From positions 806,001 through 870,000 of the forward strand of contig NZ_LAMZ01000001.1 in NCBI RefSeq assembly GCF_025558165.1: a stretch of DNA of 64,000 nt, read 5' to 3'. Below the pieces are notes generated by a model. That model made no database searches and was not told the origin of the DNA. It worked only from the letters and a program-made list of their open reading frames with translations. Both the position numbers and the translations under genes were made by a program. Source of the DNA: Candidatus Pelagibacter ubique HIMB140. GTDB taxonomy: Bacteria > Pseudomonadota > Alphaproteobacteria > Pelagibacterales > Pelagibacteraceae. Each line of letters starts with the position of its first letter. Within the stretch, counting starts at the first letter, position 1. Shown here piece by piece: positions 48,129 through 57,190 of this stretch.

Positions 48129-49578
48129 GAACCCTTCCTTCCTCCGCGCATTTTCTAAGAATAGGATATACTTTTCCAGGATTTAATAAGTTTTTCTCGT
48201 CTAATGATTTTTTAATATCTAACTGTTGTTGAATATCATTATCATTGAACATCTCACACATAAGTTCTCTTTTTTCGATACCAACTCCATGCTCTCCTGT
48301 GATTACTCCTCCAAGTCTTACGCAAGTTTTTAATATTTCTGATCCAAACTCTTCTGTTTTTCTTAACTGCTCTTTATCATTTCCATCAAACATAATTAGT
48401 GGATGTAAATTTCCATCACCCGCATGAAAACAATTAGCCACTGGTAAATTATATTTCTCTGAAAGTTTTTTTATTTCAAGTAAAGCTTCTGCAAGTTTAC
48501 CTCTAGGTATTGAGCCATCCATACAGTAATAATCTGGAGCCATCGCTCCACATGCTGGAAAAGCAGCTTTTCTCCCAGCCCAGAAAGATAATCTTTCCTT
48601 TTCATTTTTGCTTAGTTTTAAACTTGAACAATTATTTTTTTTACAAATTATCTCAACTTTTTTGATCAACTCATTTACTTCTGACTCTGTTCCATCAAGT
48701 TCAACAATTAGTAATAATTCAGCATCTCTTGGGTAACCAGCTTTGCTAAAATTATCTGTTGCTTCAATAAGAGCTTTGTCCATAATTTCCATTCCAGCTG
48801 GAACTATTCCGCTTGAAATTATTTCAGACGCTGCATTCCCCCCTTCTTTAATAGATGGAAAACCAATTAAAGCTGCCTTAACAACTTCTGGTTTTTTAAG
48901 AATCTTCACTGTTACTTCAGTAACAACACCTAATAATCCTTCTGAACCACAAATTAATCCCATTAGGTCATAGCCTTCTTGATCAAAAGATTTTCCTCCA
49001 ATTTTACAAATGGTTCCATCCATCATTACCATCTCCACACCTAAAATATTATTTGTAGTGGTTCCATATTTTAAAGAATGAACACCTCCTGAATTTTCAG
49101 CCACATTACCACCTATAGAGCATGCTAATTGACTAGATGGATCTGGAGCATAATAAAAACCCTTATGTTCTACAGCATGAGTAATTCCTAAATTAGTAAC
49201 ACCAGGTTGAGTGATCACACATTTATTCTCATAATCAATTTCTAAAATTTTATTAAATTTTCCTAAACCCAAAAGAATGGCATCTTGTAAAGGTAATGCC
49301 CCTCCGGACAAACCTGTTCCAGCTCCTCTTGGAACTACTTTGATATTTTCTTCATTACAATATTTAAGAATTTCGCTAACCTCTTTAGTGTTTTCAGGCA
49401 AGACCACTGCTAAAGGAGTTTGGGTATAAACTGAAAGTGCATCAGTTTCATAAGGTCTTAGTTCATCAGCTTCGCTTAAAACGTTTTCTGGGTTAGTTAT
49501 ACTTGATAGTTTTTTTACTATCTGAGATTTATTAGATACAATAGATCTATCAATTTTTGGCAAAGCTATTTCAGACAT
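48082..49578 (-). CDS. glcD: Glycolate oxidase subunit GlcD (FAD-linked oxidase)
   Basis: Catalytic flavoprotein of 498 residues. The FAD motif VVPRGAGTGLSGGALPLQD, then QLACSIGGNVAENSGGVHS, and the C-terminal active-site motifs NCFHAGDGNLHPLIMFD and ITGEHGVGIEKR are all present. It oxidises glycolate to glyoxylate (D-lactate is possible too). It starts three bases after the aminotransferase gene ends. Confidence 0.95.
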   Translation of the reverse strand: MSEIALPKIDRSIVSNKSQIVKKLSSITNPENVLSEADELRPYETDALSVYTQTPLAVVLPENTKEVSEILKYCNEENIKVVPRGAGTGLSGGALPLQDAILLGLGKFNKILEIDYENKCVITQPGVTNLGITHAVEHKGFYYAPDPSSQLACSIGGNVAENSGGVHSLKYGTTTNNILGVEMVMMDGTICKIGGKSFDQEGYDLMGLICGSEGLLGVVTEVTVKILKKPEVVKAALIGFPSIKEGGNAASEIISSGIVPAGMEIMDKALIEATDNFSKAGYPRDAELLLIVELDGTESEVNELIKKVEIICKKNNCSSLKLSKNEKERLSFWAGRKAAFPACGAMAPDYYCMDGSIPRGKLAEALLEIKKLSEKYNLPVANCFHAGDGNLHPLIMFDGNDKEQLRKTEEFGSEILKTCVRLGGVITGEHGVGIEKRELMCEMFNDNDIQQQLDIKKSLDEKNLLNPGKVYPILRKCAEEGRVHVHKGKDKFPDLPRF

Positions 49579-49581
49579 AGC

Positions 49582-50745
49582 TTAACCTAGCATTTTTTTG
49601 ATATTTTCCAATGCGTTAGAAATGTTATCCTGAGATGCAGCAAAGCTAAATCTTACGTAATCTTTGCATGTTTTTCCAAATGCTGTGCCTGGGACAATAG
49701 CAACACCCGCTTCATGCATAGCTCTTTTACAAAACTCTGAACCATCCATTCCAGTACCTATAACTTTTGGAAATGCGTAAAATGCTCCTCCTGGCAAACT
49801 GCATTCTACTCCAGGTAAACTATTTAATCCTTCATGAATTAATTTTCTTCTTTGTGTAAATTTTTCCATCATCAAATCAATTGAATCGTCTGGTCCATCA
49901 AGTGCTGCTATTCCTGCAAATTGAGCAGCTGCATTAACACAAGAAACGCTATTGATTAGTAATTTATTAATATGTTCTATTAAATTTTCAGGCCAAAAAC
50001 TCCAACCTAATCTCCAACCTGTCATTGAGTAAGCTTTACTCCAACCTTCTAAAACAATTAGTCTGTCTTTTAACTCTGGATAATTAAAGAATGTTGGCAT
50101 TTCTTTATTGTCAAATATTTGTCTACTGTAAATTTCATCACTTAAAATAGTCACGTGAGGATGTTTTTTTAAACCCTCCGCTAATTTATCAATTTCAGAT
50201 TTTTCAACAAAACTGCCTGTTGGGTTATTAGGATTAATTAAAATTAGCAATCTAGTTTTTTCAGTTATTAAAGATAAAATTTTGTCTGCACTAAATTTTA
50301 AATCTTTATCTTCTGTTAAATCATAAGGCACAGCAGTAGAGCCTGTATAATTAATCATAGATTCATAAATAGGAAAAGCTGGAGTTGGATGAATAATTTC
50401 AGCTCCTGGTTCACCAAAACACTGTATTGCATAATGCATTGTAGGTTTACCACCTGGCATTATAATAATTCTTTCAGGATCTACTTCAGTATTATATCTT
50501 TTCTTGATCCATCTAGTAACAGCTTGTCTGCACTCTAAAATTCCGTTTGAAAGAACATAACCATGATGACCATCATCTAAAGCTTTTTTTGCAGCTTCAA
50601 CAACATGTTTAGGTGTTTTAAAATCTGGTTGACCCAATCCAAGATGTATCATTGGGTTTCCTTGTGCCTCTAATTTTTTAGCTTCTGCTAAAACTGAAAA
50701 AGCACTTTCTGTTCCAAGTCTATTAAGTGATGCTGCTAGTTTCAT
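49582..50745 (-). CDS. Class I pyridoxal-phosphate aminotransferase
   Basis: Aspartate-aminotransferase-fold enzyme of 387 residues. The PLP lysine is in SKAYSMTGWRLGWSF, the Asn/Asp ligands are in LINPNNPTGSF and ILSDEIYSRQ, and the substrate-carboxylate Arg is in YVRFSFAAS. Because it directly precedes glcD, it may convert glyoxylate to glycine. General aspartate or alanine aminotransferase activity is equally possible on sequence alone. Confidence 0.9.
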   Translation of the reverse strand: MKLAASLNRLGTESAFSVLAEAKKLEAQGNPMIHLGLGQPDFKTPKHVVEAAKKALDDGHHGYVLSNGILECRQAVTRWIKKRYNTEVDPERIIIMPGGKPTMHYAIQCFGEPGAEIIHPTPAFPIYESMINYTGSTAVPYDLTEDKDLKFSADKILSLITEKTRLLILINPNNPTGSFVEKSEIDKLAEGLKKHPHVTILSDEIYSRQIFDNKEMPTFFNYPELKDRLIVLEGWSKAYSMTGWRLGWSFWPENLIEHINKLLINSVSCVNAAAQFAGIAALDGPDDSIDLMMEKFTQRRKLIHEGLNSLPGVECSLPGGAFYAFPKVIGTGMDGSEFCKRAMHEAGVAIVPGTAFGKTCKDYVRFSFAASQDNISNALENIKKMLG

Positions 50746-50818
50746 AATAAAATTGGAAAATATACATAAATTAAATTGAATGTCTATTAAGATAAAATTT
50801 GAATTTCCTTAGTTTATC

Positions 50819-51970
50819 TTAATTTCTGTAGATTATTTTTGATACATCAAGATCTTTTACAGATTTACAACCCATCAAAATCATATTTCTTCTAATTTCT
50901 TTTTGCATGTTCTCTAGCAATCTTTCAACACCTTTCTGTCCACCAGCACCTAAACTAAAAAGAAAAGCTTTTCCAAAACTACAAGCTGTTGCGCCAGCCG
51001 CAAGAGCCTTAAGAACGTGCGTTCCTCTTCTTACTCCACCATCAAGAATAATTTCCAATTTATCACCTACTGCATCTCTAATTGCTTTAACTTGATCAAA
51101 TGGTGATCTTGATCCATCTAATTGTCTTCCACCATGATTTGATATCATTATAGCAGTACAACCTATATCAATTGCTTTTTTTGCATCTTCTACTGACATA
51201 ACACCTTTAAGAGCGAACGGACCATTCCATCTTTTAATACAGTACTCGGCGTCTTCCCAGTTCATAGCAGGATCATATTGTTCATTGATATAATCAATCA
51301 CTGATTTCGCAATATTTGTCCCTTTGTCTGTTTTGTTTTTAATGTTTGCTAACTCAAATTTTTTATTAATTAAATATTTAAATACCCACTCTGGTCTCAT
51401 AGCAAAACTTAGTAAACTTTCTAAAGTTAATTTAGGAGGAGTTGTAAAACCAGTTCTATGATCTCTTTCTCTATTACCAGCAACTAAAGTATCTACTGTT
51501 AAACAAAGACCATCAAAATTTGCTCTTTTGCATCTATCAATTAAATCATCTGTAATTGATTTATCTTTATGAATGTAAAGTTGAAAAAGTTTGGGGCCAC
51601 TTGAAATATTTGCAATTTCCTCAATAGAAAAAGATGCCATAGTAGACATGCTATACATTGTGCCAAACTTTTCTGCAGCTCTTGCCGAAGCTTTATCTCC
51701 CTCAGGATCATACAAACTTTGCATCGCTGTTGGTGACAAAAATAAAGGCATATCAATCTTTCTACCAAACACTGTTGTCGATAAATTTGGTTCTCCCACA
51801 CTATTCAAAATATTTGGAACTAAATCACAATCATTAAATGAATTTGTGTTTCTATTTAAAGTAATTTCATCATCAGCACCTCCATCAATATAATGGAAGA
51901 TCGGAGCTGGTAGTTTCTTCTTGGCTAATTTTCTAAAGTCATCAAAATTATAACAGTCTTTTAAATTCAT
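50819..51970 (-). CDS. lldD: FMN-dependent alpha-hydroxyacid dehydrogenase (L-lactate dehydrogenase/glycolate oxidase family)
   Basis: FMN enzyme of 383 residues. FHYIDGGADDEITLNRN holds the active-site Tyr, LSPTAMQSLYDPEGD binds FMN, LTVDTLVAGNRERDHRTGF holds an active-site Arg loop, and ISNHGGRQLDGSRSPFD carries the catalytic His and substrate Arg. The family includes L-lactate dehydrogenase, glycolate oxidase and mandelate dehydrogenase. Its neighbourhood beside glcDEF points to short 2-hydroxyacids. It ends 73 bases before the aminotransferase starts. Confidence 0.9.
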   Translation of the reverse strand: MNLKDCYNFDDFRKLAKKKLPAPIFHYIDGGADDEITLNRNTNSFNDCDLVPNILNSVGEPNLSTTVFGRKIDMPLFLSPTAMQSLYDPEGDKASARAAEKFGTMYSMSTMASFSIEEIANISSGPKLFQLYIHKDKSITDDLIDRCKRANFDGLCLTVDTLVAGNRERDHRTGFTTPPKLTLESLLSFAMRPEWVFKYLINKKFELANIKNKTDKGTNIAKSVIDYINEQYDPAMNWEDAEYCIKRWNGPFALKGVMSVEDAKKAIDIGCTAIMISNHGGRQLDGSRSPFDQVKAIRDAVGDKLEIILDGGVRRGTHVLKALAAGATACSFGKAFLFSLGAGGQKGVERLLENMQKEIRRNMILMGCKSVKDLDVSKIIYRN

Positions 51971-51979
51971 GATTGTTTA

Positions 51980-52492
51980 TTAGAAGCTTTTAAAGAAATT
52001 AAACATATAACTATTTGCCCCAGGATTTTTACTTCCTAAACTAGCATTAGATAAGTGATTATATGAAAATCCAAATTGGCTGCTTTCAGACATATCCAGT
52101 GATATTTGAAGCTCTGTTTTAAATTCTAAAATGTGACCAAGATCTTTTCCATCACCTTCATGATACAATCCAGGAGCAAAACTTGGATTAAAATTTAAAG
52201 ACCCTATTTTATATTGCGCCTCTACTCCAGTATAAACATAAGCCGCACTATCCGCTGTAAGGATAGCGCCAGTTATTGGTGACAAATTTCCTAAAAAAGT
52301 ATCTCTATTTAAATTTTCATTTTGATGCTGAAAACCTAACAAAGTTGATTTTTTACCATCATCACTAAAATCAAACATACCTGTGTAAACATTAAATTCT
52401 GTATTTAAATCATTTGATTTGATTTCCTCTGCGTTTAATGGAATCGTGAATGTTAGCAATGAAAGTAAAATCAGAATTTTTTTTAAGTGCAT
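51980..52492 (-). CDS. PagL-like outer-membrane lipid A 3-O-deacylase (acyloxyacyl hydrolase family)
   Basis: A 170-residue protein with a signal peptide (cleavage after about residue 21, LNA|EE), alternating beta-strand segments, and a C-terminal Phe as expected of an outer-membrane barrel. Near the end it has YNHLSNASLGSKNPGANSY, matching the PagL catalytic motif H-x-S-N with His146 and Ser148 followed by the conserved Asn-Pro-Gly. PagL removes a 3-linked acyl chain from lipid A. The gene lies 6 bases after ccmH on the same strand; the link is likely only positional. Confidence 0.8.
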   Translation of the reverse strand: MHLKKILILLSLLTFTIPLNAEEIKSNDLNTEFNVYTGMFDFSDDGKKSTLLGFQHQNENLNRDTFLGNLSPITGAILTADSAAYVYTGVEAQYKIGSLNFNPSFAPGLYHEGDGKDLGHILEFKTELQISLDMSESSQFGFSYNHLSNASLGSKNPGANSYMFNFFKSF

Positions 52493-52498
52493 TTTGGA

Positions 52499-52858
52499 TT
52501 AATTTTTAAATTTTAACTTTTTAAAGATTATTGCACCTCCAAGTAAAAATATCAATATTGGCAATATCCAAAGAATATAAGTGTTTTTATTTAAACTAGG
52601 GTCATACAAAATCCATTCACCATATTTTTCCTTAAAAAAATCATAGATTTGATTTTCAGATAATCCCTCATCAAGTTTTTTATCAACTAAAATTTTCATG
52701 CTATTTGCAAAATCTGAATCTGAATCATACACAGATTGACCCTGACAAATTAAACATCTTAAATTTTTCGTAATTTTATTTCTTTCGAGCTGATCATCAG
52801 CAAATGATATTTTTGGAATCATTAATAAAATAATTAAAGTAATTTTTAAAATTCTCAT
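52499..52858 (-). CDS. ccmH: Cytochrome c maturation protein CcmH (short form)
   Basis: A 119-residue thioredoxin-like reductant of the apocytochrome c CXXCH cysteines. It has a signal peptide (ending at SFADD), the motif LRCLICQGQSVYDSDSDFA with the redox pair Cys-x2-Cys, KYGEWILYDPS, and a C-terminal membrane helix. The TPR-containing CcmI half of E. coli CcmH is absent. It overlaps ccmG by four bases. Confidence 0.95.
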   Translation of the reverse strand: MRILKITLIILLMIPKISFADDQLERNKITKNLRCLICQGQSVYDSDSDFANSMKILVDKKLDEGLSENQIYDFFKEKYGEWILYDPSLNKNTYILWILPILIFLLGGAIIFKKLKFKN

Positions 52859-53373
52859 TTTATTATTGAATTAATTTCGTTAATTAATTTTTCATTTAAT
52901 GGTCCAATATATTTTGCAACTATTTTATTTTTATGAATTAAAAAAGTTTCTGGTACACCATATGCTCCCCACTCTATTGAAATTGTACCATCTTCATCTA
53001 ATAATATTGTTTCGTATGGATTTCCAAATTTTGTTAGAAAATTTTGAGCATTATTAAAATTATCTTTATAATTTAATCCAACTAAAGTTACTTTATTGTT
53101 TTCACTTAATTTCATTAAATAAGAATGTTCTTGTCTACAGGGTACGCACCATGAGGCCCATATATTTAATAAATAAAATTTATTTGAATTAAATATTTCT
53201 GATGAGTTAACATTTTCTTTGCTATCAAATTTAACGCCAGAAAAAATTGGAATATCTTTTTTTATTTCTGACTTAGGGGTGTAGATATTTGTTTCCTGTA
53301 AACCTTTATAAAATATAAAAAAAATAATTATAAAACTTATTATTATTATTGAAGGTATTAATTTATCTTTCAT
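52855..53373 (-). CDS. ccmG: Thiol:disulfide interchange protein CcmG/DsbE
   Basis: Membrane-anchored periplasmic thioredoxin (172 residues) with one N-terminal helix, the active site NIWASWCVPCRQEH and the cis-Pro region YGVPETFLI. It reduces apocytochrome c thiols together with CcmH. It overlaps ccmF and ccmH by four bases on each side. Confidence 0.96.
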   Translation of the reverse strand: MKDKLIPSIIIISFIIIFFIFYKGLQETNIYTPKSEIKKDIPIFSGVKFDSKENVNSSEIFNSNKFYLLNIWASWCVPCRQEHSYLMKLSENNKVTLVGLNYKDNFNNAQNFLTKFGNPYETILLDEDGTISIEWGAYGVPETFLIHKNKIVAKYIGPLNEKLINEINSIIK

Positions 53374-55244
53374 ATTCTCTTTCTAAACAAACTTAATATT
53401 CCACCCATACTTAATAATAATACTGACACCCATATCCAAAGCATGAAGGGTTTGTCTTGATATCTAACATTAAAATATTCCTGATTTTGTACTAAGTTTA
53501 TGACAATAAATTTATCTTTCATTAAAGAAGTTTTAATATCAGCTTCACTGGTTACTATATTTGGCTGGTTATAAATTCTTAACTCAGGTGACATTTTATT
53601 AATTTTCCCATTTGAAGAAACAATTTTAAAATTTGCTACTACCGAGCTATAATTTTGTTCATCTCTCTGCTTTATATCTTCAAGTGTAATTTTAATTTTT
53701 GAGTTTTCATAACTCTGACCAATTTTAAGATTGGTTATTACTTCACTAGAGAGCAAATTATTAAATAAAATACTTAAAATTAATAAGCTAAATCCAAAGT
53801 GAGCTATATTTTGAGAAATGTTTTTAAATTTTTTTGTAAAAAAATCCCTTACAGTAATAAAAAACAAATAAAATGCACTTGAGATTAAAATAGTGTTTAC
53901 AAGTAAATTTTTATCAAAATTCTTAACAATTAAATAAGATATTAAAATAGAAATAAACAACAAAAATAAAAGAATTTTTTTACTCTCTAAATTAGTTTTA
54001 ATCCATTTCAATTGAGGTCCAATTGCCATAGCGATTAAAAATGGAATTAAGAAAGGGATAATTAGTTTGTGGTAAAACGGTGGGCCGACTGATATTTTTT
54101 CTGAAGAAATTACATCTAAAAAAATTGGATAAACTGTACCAATTAAAACCACAGATAAAAAATACATCATGAACCAATTATTCAATATAATTGCACTTTC
54201 TTTACTTAACCAAAAAAGATTTATTGAATTCTTTTGATCTTCTTTATGAAAAAAGAAAAAAATAAATAAAGAAATAAAAATTAGAACAAACAAAAATATT
54301 AATATAAATAGACCTCTTTCAGGGTCATTAGCAAAAGTATGAACTGAATTAAGGATACCTGATCTAACTAAGAAAGTTCCACACATACTAAGTGAAAATG
54401 TAGCTATAGATAAAATTATAACCCAAGAAGTTAAAATCGATTTTTTCTCTAAAACTAACATGCAATGTAGCAATGTGGTTAGTGCTAACCAAGGCATAAG
54501 AGATACATTTTCCACTGGATCCCAAAACCAAAATCCTCCCCATCCAAGTTCATAATAAGCCCAAATAGAACCTAGTAAAATTCCCAATGTCAAAAATATC
54601 CAAGAAACTAAAGTCCATTTTTTTATATGAGTTGCCCAGCTTCCTGAAACCATTTTTAAAGTTGTGGCTGCTAGTGCGGAGGAAAATATTATTGATGAAC
54701 CAACATAGCCTAAGTATAAAACAGGTGGATGAATTGCTAATGCGGGATCTTGCAAGATTGGATTTAAACCTAAACCTTCTTCAGGAATTGGGAACAAGTA
54801 ATTAAATGGATTAGAAGTTTTTAATAAAAATATAAAAAAACCAATAATTATTATCTGCTGAAATATTGTTGTTAGAGTTTTGTACTTTATTGATTGATTA
54901 TTTGTTCTTAACAAAAAAATAAAAATAAATAACGTTAAAACCAACAACCACAATAACAAACTACCCTCATGATTTCCCCAAGTTCCTGTAATCTTGTAAA
55001 ATAAAGGTTTAGTAGTATGAGAATTATTAAATACAGTTTCATTACTAAAATCTGAAACTACAAAAGATAAAACTAAACCAAAAAAACTAACAACAACAAA
55101 AAATAATTGTAAAAATGATAATGATAATATTTTAGTATCTAAAATTTCTGAATTTCTGAAATTTTGAATTGAAAAATAAATCAAAATTGAACCACTAATT
55201 AACCCTAAAATCAGTGCATAGTATCCAACGGCGCTATAAATCAA
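53370..55244 (-). CDS. ccmF: Heme lyase CcmF
   Basis: Polytopic heme handling protein (624 residues) attaching heme to apocytochrome c. It has the WWD-domain segment GWGGFWFWDPVENVSLMPWL, the external His motifs in TGTWGNHEGSLLLW and LAIHPPVLYLGYVG, and VHTFANDPERGLFI. The start is TTG at 55244 directly against the ccmE stop; no good ATG is nearby, and the N-terminus (YSAVGYYALILGLISG) matches the family. Confidence 0.95.
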   Translation of the reverse strand: MIYSAVGYYALILGLISGSILIYFSIQNFRNSEILDTKILSLSFLQLFFVVVSFFGLVLSFVVSDFSNETVFNNSHTTKPLFYKITGTWGNHEGSLLLWLLVLTLFIFIFLLRTNNQSIKYKTLTTIFQQIIIIGFFIFLLKTSNPFNYLFPIPEEGLGLNPILQDPALAIHPPVLYLGYVGSSIIFSSALAATTLKMVSGSWATHIKKWTLVSWIFLTLGILLGSIWAYYELGWGGFWFWDPVENVSLMPWLALTTLLHCMLVLEKKSILTSWVIILSIATFSLSMCGTFLVRSGILNSVHTFANDPERGLFILIFLFVLIFISLFIFFFFHKEDQKNSINLFWLSKESAIILNNWFMMYFLSVVLIGTVYPIFLDVISSEKISVGPPFYHKLIIPFLIPFLIAMAIGPQLKWIKTNLESKKILLFLLFISILISYLIVKNFDKNLLVNTILISSAFYLFFITVRDFFTKKFKNISQNIAHFGFSLLILSILFNNLLSSEVITNLKIGQSYENSKIKITLEDIKQRDEQNYSSVVANFKIVSSNGKINKMSPELRIYNQPNIVTSEADIKTSLMKDKFIVINLVQNQEYFNVRYQDKPFMLWIWVSVLLLSMGGILSLFRKRI

Positions 55245-55664
55245 TTAATTTTCCTCCAATGCAGCTTTAACCTCTGGGGGCATATAATTTTCATCATGCT
55301 TTGCTAAAATTTTTGTTGCTGAAAAAAAATTTCTATCTTTCAGAACTCCTTCAGCTACAACTCCTTTTCCTTCTTCAAATAAATTTGGGACTGCTCCTGA
55401 ATAGGTAACATTAATCTCATTTTTAAAATCTGTAATAATAAAATTCACTTCATTAGAATTCATACTAATAGAATTTTTTTTAACCATGCCACCTACTCTA
55501 ATTTTATTGTTTGTCAGCTCAGTTAATGATTTAATCTCCGAAGGAGATTGAAAATAAACAACGTTTTCTTCTAAAGATTTTAGAACTAAAAAAACTGTTA
55601 ATATTAAAATTAATAAAATAGTAGAAACAAATAGAAATCTTAACTTAACTTTTCGACCATACAT
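55245..55664 (-). CDS. ccmE: Heme chaperone CcmE
   Basis: A 139-residue periplasmic heme chaperone with an N-terminal membrane helix and OB fold. The motif [13 protein letters not shown] contains the His that binds heme covalently and the axial Tyr. [11 protein letters not shown] and GVVAEGVL are also typical. It lies between ccmD and ccmF. Confidence 0.96.
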   Translation of the reverse strand: MYGRKVKLRFLFVSTILLILILTVFLVLKSLEENVVYFQSPSEIKSLTELTNNKIRVGGMVKKNSISMNSNEVNFIITDFKNEINVTYSGAVPNLFEEGKGVVAEGVLKDRNFFSATKILAKHDENYMPPEVKAALEEN

Positions 55665-55674
55665 CGATCAAAAA

Positions 55675-55902
55675 TTAGTTATTTGTTGCGTCAGCTAAAA
55701 TTTCTTTATTTATTCTTTGTGATTTTGCAGAATTAGCTTGTTCAGTGTTAAGTGATCCAAATTTAGCAACAAATTTATTTTGTTCTTTCATGAATTGAAC
55801 TTTTGTTACTAAATATAAACTTAGGAAACTTAATAAAGTAAAACCAAATGCAGATAAAACGTATGCTGCATATCCATTCATAAATAATAATTCGTTAATC
55901 AT
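55675..55902 (-). CDS. ccmD: Heme exporter protein CcmD
   Basis: Small single-helix protein (75 residues) that helps release heme-loaded CcmE from the CcmABC complex. The motif MNGYAAYVLSAFGFTLLSF is typical of CcmD. The true start could be the Met at residue 8, but the ATG at 55902 overlaps ccmC by four bases and is kept. The C-terminal tail is charged and poorly conserved. Confidence 0.85.
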   Translation of the reverse strand: MINELLFMNGYAAYVLSAFGFTLLSFLSLYLVTKVQFMKEQNKFVAKFGSLNTEQANSAKSQRINKEILADATNN

Positions 55903-56606
55903 AATCTATCTAAGCCTTTATTTTTAATTTTTATCAGTTCTGTATTATATTTCATTAAGAAAATTAACAACGAAAATAGAGCAAATGCCGCAGTCATTAT
56001 CAATAAAGGATAAAGCATTGATGAATGAATTGAGCTTTTAGATAAAACATTTATTGAGGCAGGTTGGTGAAGTGTATTCCACCAATCAACAGAGTACTTA
56101 ATTATTGGCACATTTATAATTCCAAGAATGGTAATAAAAGTTGAGATTTTAAAAACTTTTTCTTCATTTTCATAAATTCTCCAAGAGATTAAGTATAAAG
56201 CATAAAATAGAGCTAAAATTAACATCGAAGTAATCCTAGCATCCCAGGCCCACCATGTACCCCAAGTAGGCTTCCCCCAAATAGAACCAGTTACCAAAGC
56301 AATAATGTTAAAAACAAAACCTGAAGGTGCTAAACTTTTGGATATTAAAAAAAAATTTTTGTTTTTAAAAATAAATCCTGAAATTGATAAAACAGTTATC
56401 GAAGAAAAAATTCCGAGAGAAATCCATGCAGCAGGAACATGAACATACATAATTCTAACAGCGTCACTCTGCTTGTAATCTTCTGGAGACAATATAAGTG
56501 CTTCAACTAATCCAACAGATAGAACAACAACGAATAAAAATAAAACATATTTTGGTGCTTTCGAAGTAATTTGAAAAATTTTATTTGGCTCTAAAAGTTT
56601 AAACAT
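55899..56606 (-). CDS. ccmC: Heme exporter/heme-handling protein CcmC
   Basis: Six-helix protein (235 residues) that loads heme onto CcmE. The WWD domain WGKPTWGTWWAWDARITS and the flanking His residues in MYVHVPAAWISL and WNTLHQPASI are all intact. It heads the six-gene ccm operon. ccmA and ccmB, which usually precede it and encode the ABC part, are not in this window. Confidence 0.96.
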   Translation of the reverse strand: MFKLLEPNKIFQITSKAPKYVLFLFVVVLSVGLVEALILSPEDYKQSDAVRIMYVHVPAAWISLGIFSSITVLSISGFIFKNKNFFLISKSLAPSGFVFNIIALVTGSIWGKPTWGTWWAWDARITSMLILALFYALYLISWRIYENEEKVFKISTFITILGIINVPIIKYSVDWWNTLHQPASINVLSKSSIHSSMLYPLLIMTAAFALFSLLIFLMKYNTELIKIKNKGLDRL

Positions 56607-56654
56607 ATCTCTAATTTAGGGATTTATTTTAAAAATACTATTGTCAAAAATTAT

Positions 56655-56716
56655 CTGATCAAGAATGAAGAGGGGGAGATAATAAAGAAAGATTAACTTT
56701 TAACACTCTTGATCAG
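56655..56716. repeat. Long-range inverted repeat in the ccmC-hspQ gap
   Basis: CTGATCAAGA (56655-56664) and TCTTGATCAG (56707-56716) are perfect inverted copies; two more pairs follow after one mismatch. The 42-base interior includes a purine-rich run (GAAGAGGGGGAGA). It lies in a 177-base region between hspQ and ccmC, both on the minus strand, and could be a 3' hairpin of hspQ, a ccm leader element or a small RNA. Nothing else is seen in this gap. Confidence 0.65.
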
Positions 56717-56783
56717 AATATGACTATTTAATTAAAAATTAGTGTGGCCTAGATTTGAAATAAATGTGTTTGAATAATGATAG

Positions 56784-57104
56784 CTAATTAGAAAGCTTGA
56801 AATAACTTGAGCCTTTTTTACCTGAAAAAATTTCTTCAATTAACGGATGTTTTATAGGCTCGTCTGAATCGTCCATCAAAAGATTTTGCTCTGAAACATA
56901 AGCTTCGTAAGTGATTTCATCATTTTCGGCAAGCAGATGATAAAAAGGCTGATCTTTTCTTGGTCTAACATTTTTTGGAATTGACTGATACCATTCCTCA
57001 GAATTGTTAAACTCGAAGTCTACATCATAAATAACTCCTCTAAATTCGAAGTGCTTGTGTTTAACAATATCTCCAATTGAGAATTTAGCTTTCTGGATTG
57101 CCAT
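56784..57104 (-). CDS. hspQ: Heat shock protein HspQ (YccV family)
   Basis: A 106-residue hemimethylated-DNA-binding/YccV-domain protein. KFSIGDIVKHKHFEFRGVIYDVDFEF, then RPRKDQPFYHLLAEND and AYVSEQNLLMDDS are the family signature. In E. coli HspQ it is a specificity-enhancing factor for Lon protease. It is divergent from yciB. Confidence 0.92.
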   Translation of the reverse strand: MAIQKAKFSIGDIVKHKHFEFRGVIYDVDFEFNNSEEWYQSIPKNVRPRKDQPFYHLLAENDEITYEAYVSEQNLLMDDSDEPIKHPLIEEIFSGKKGSSYFKLSN

Positions 57105-57190
57105 GTAGTTAGTATGGGTATTTAAAAATAAAAATCAATGTAAAAAATATTAATGTTTTGTGATGTGGCAAATATGTTAATATCTTTTAA

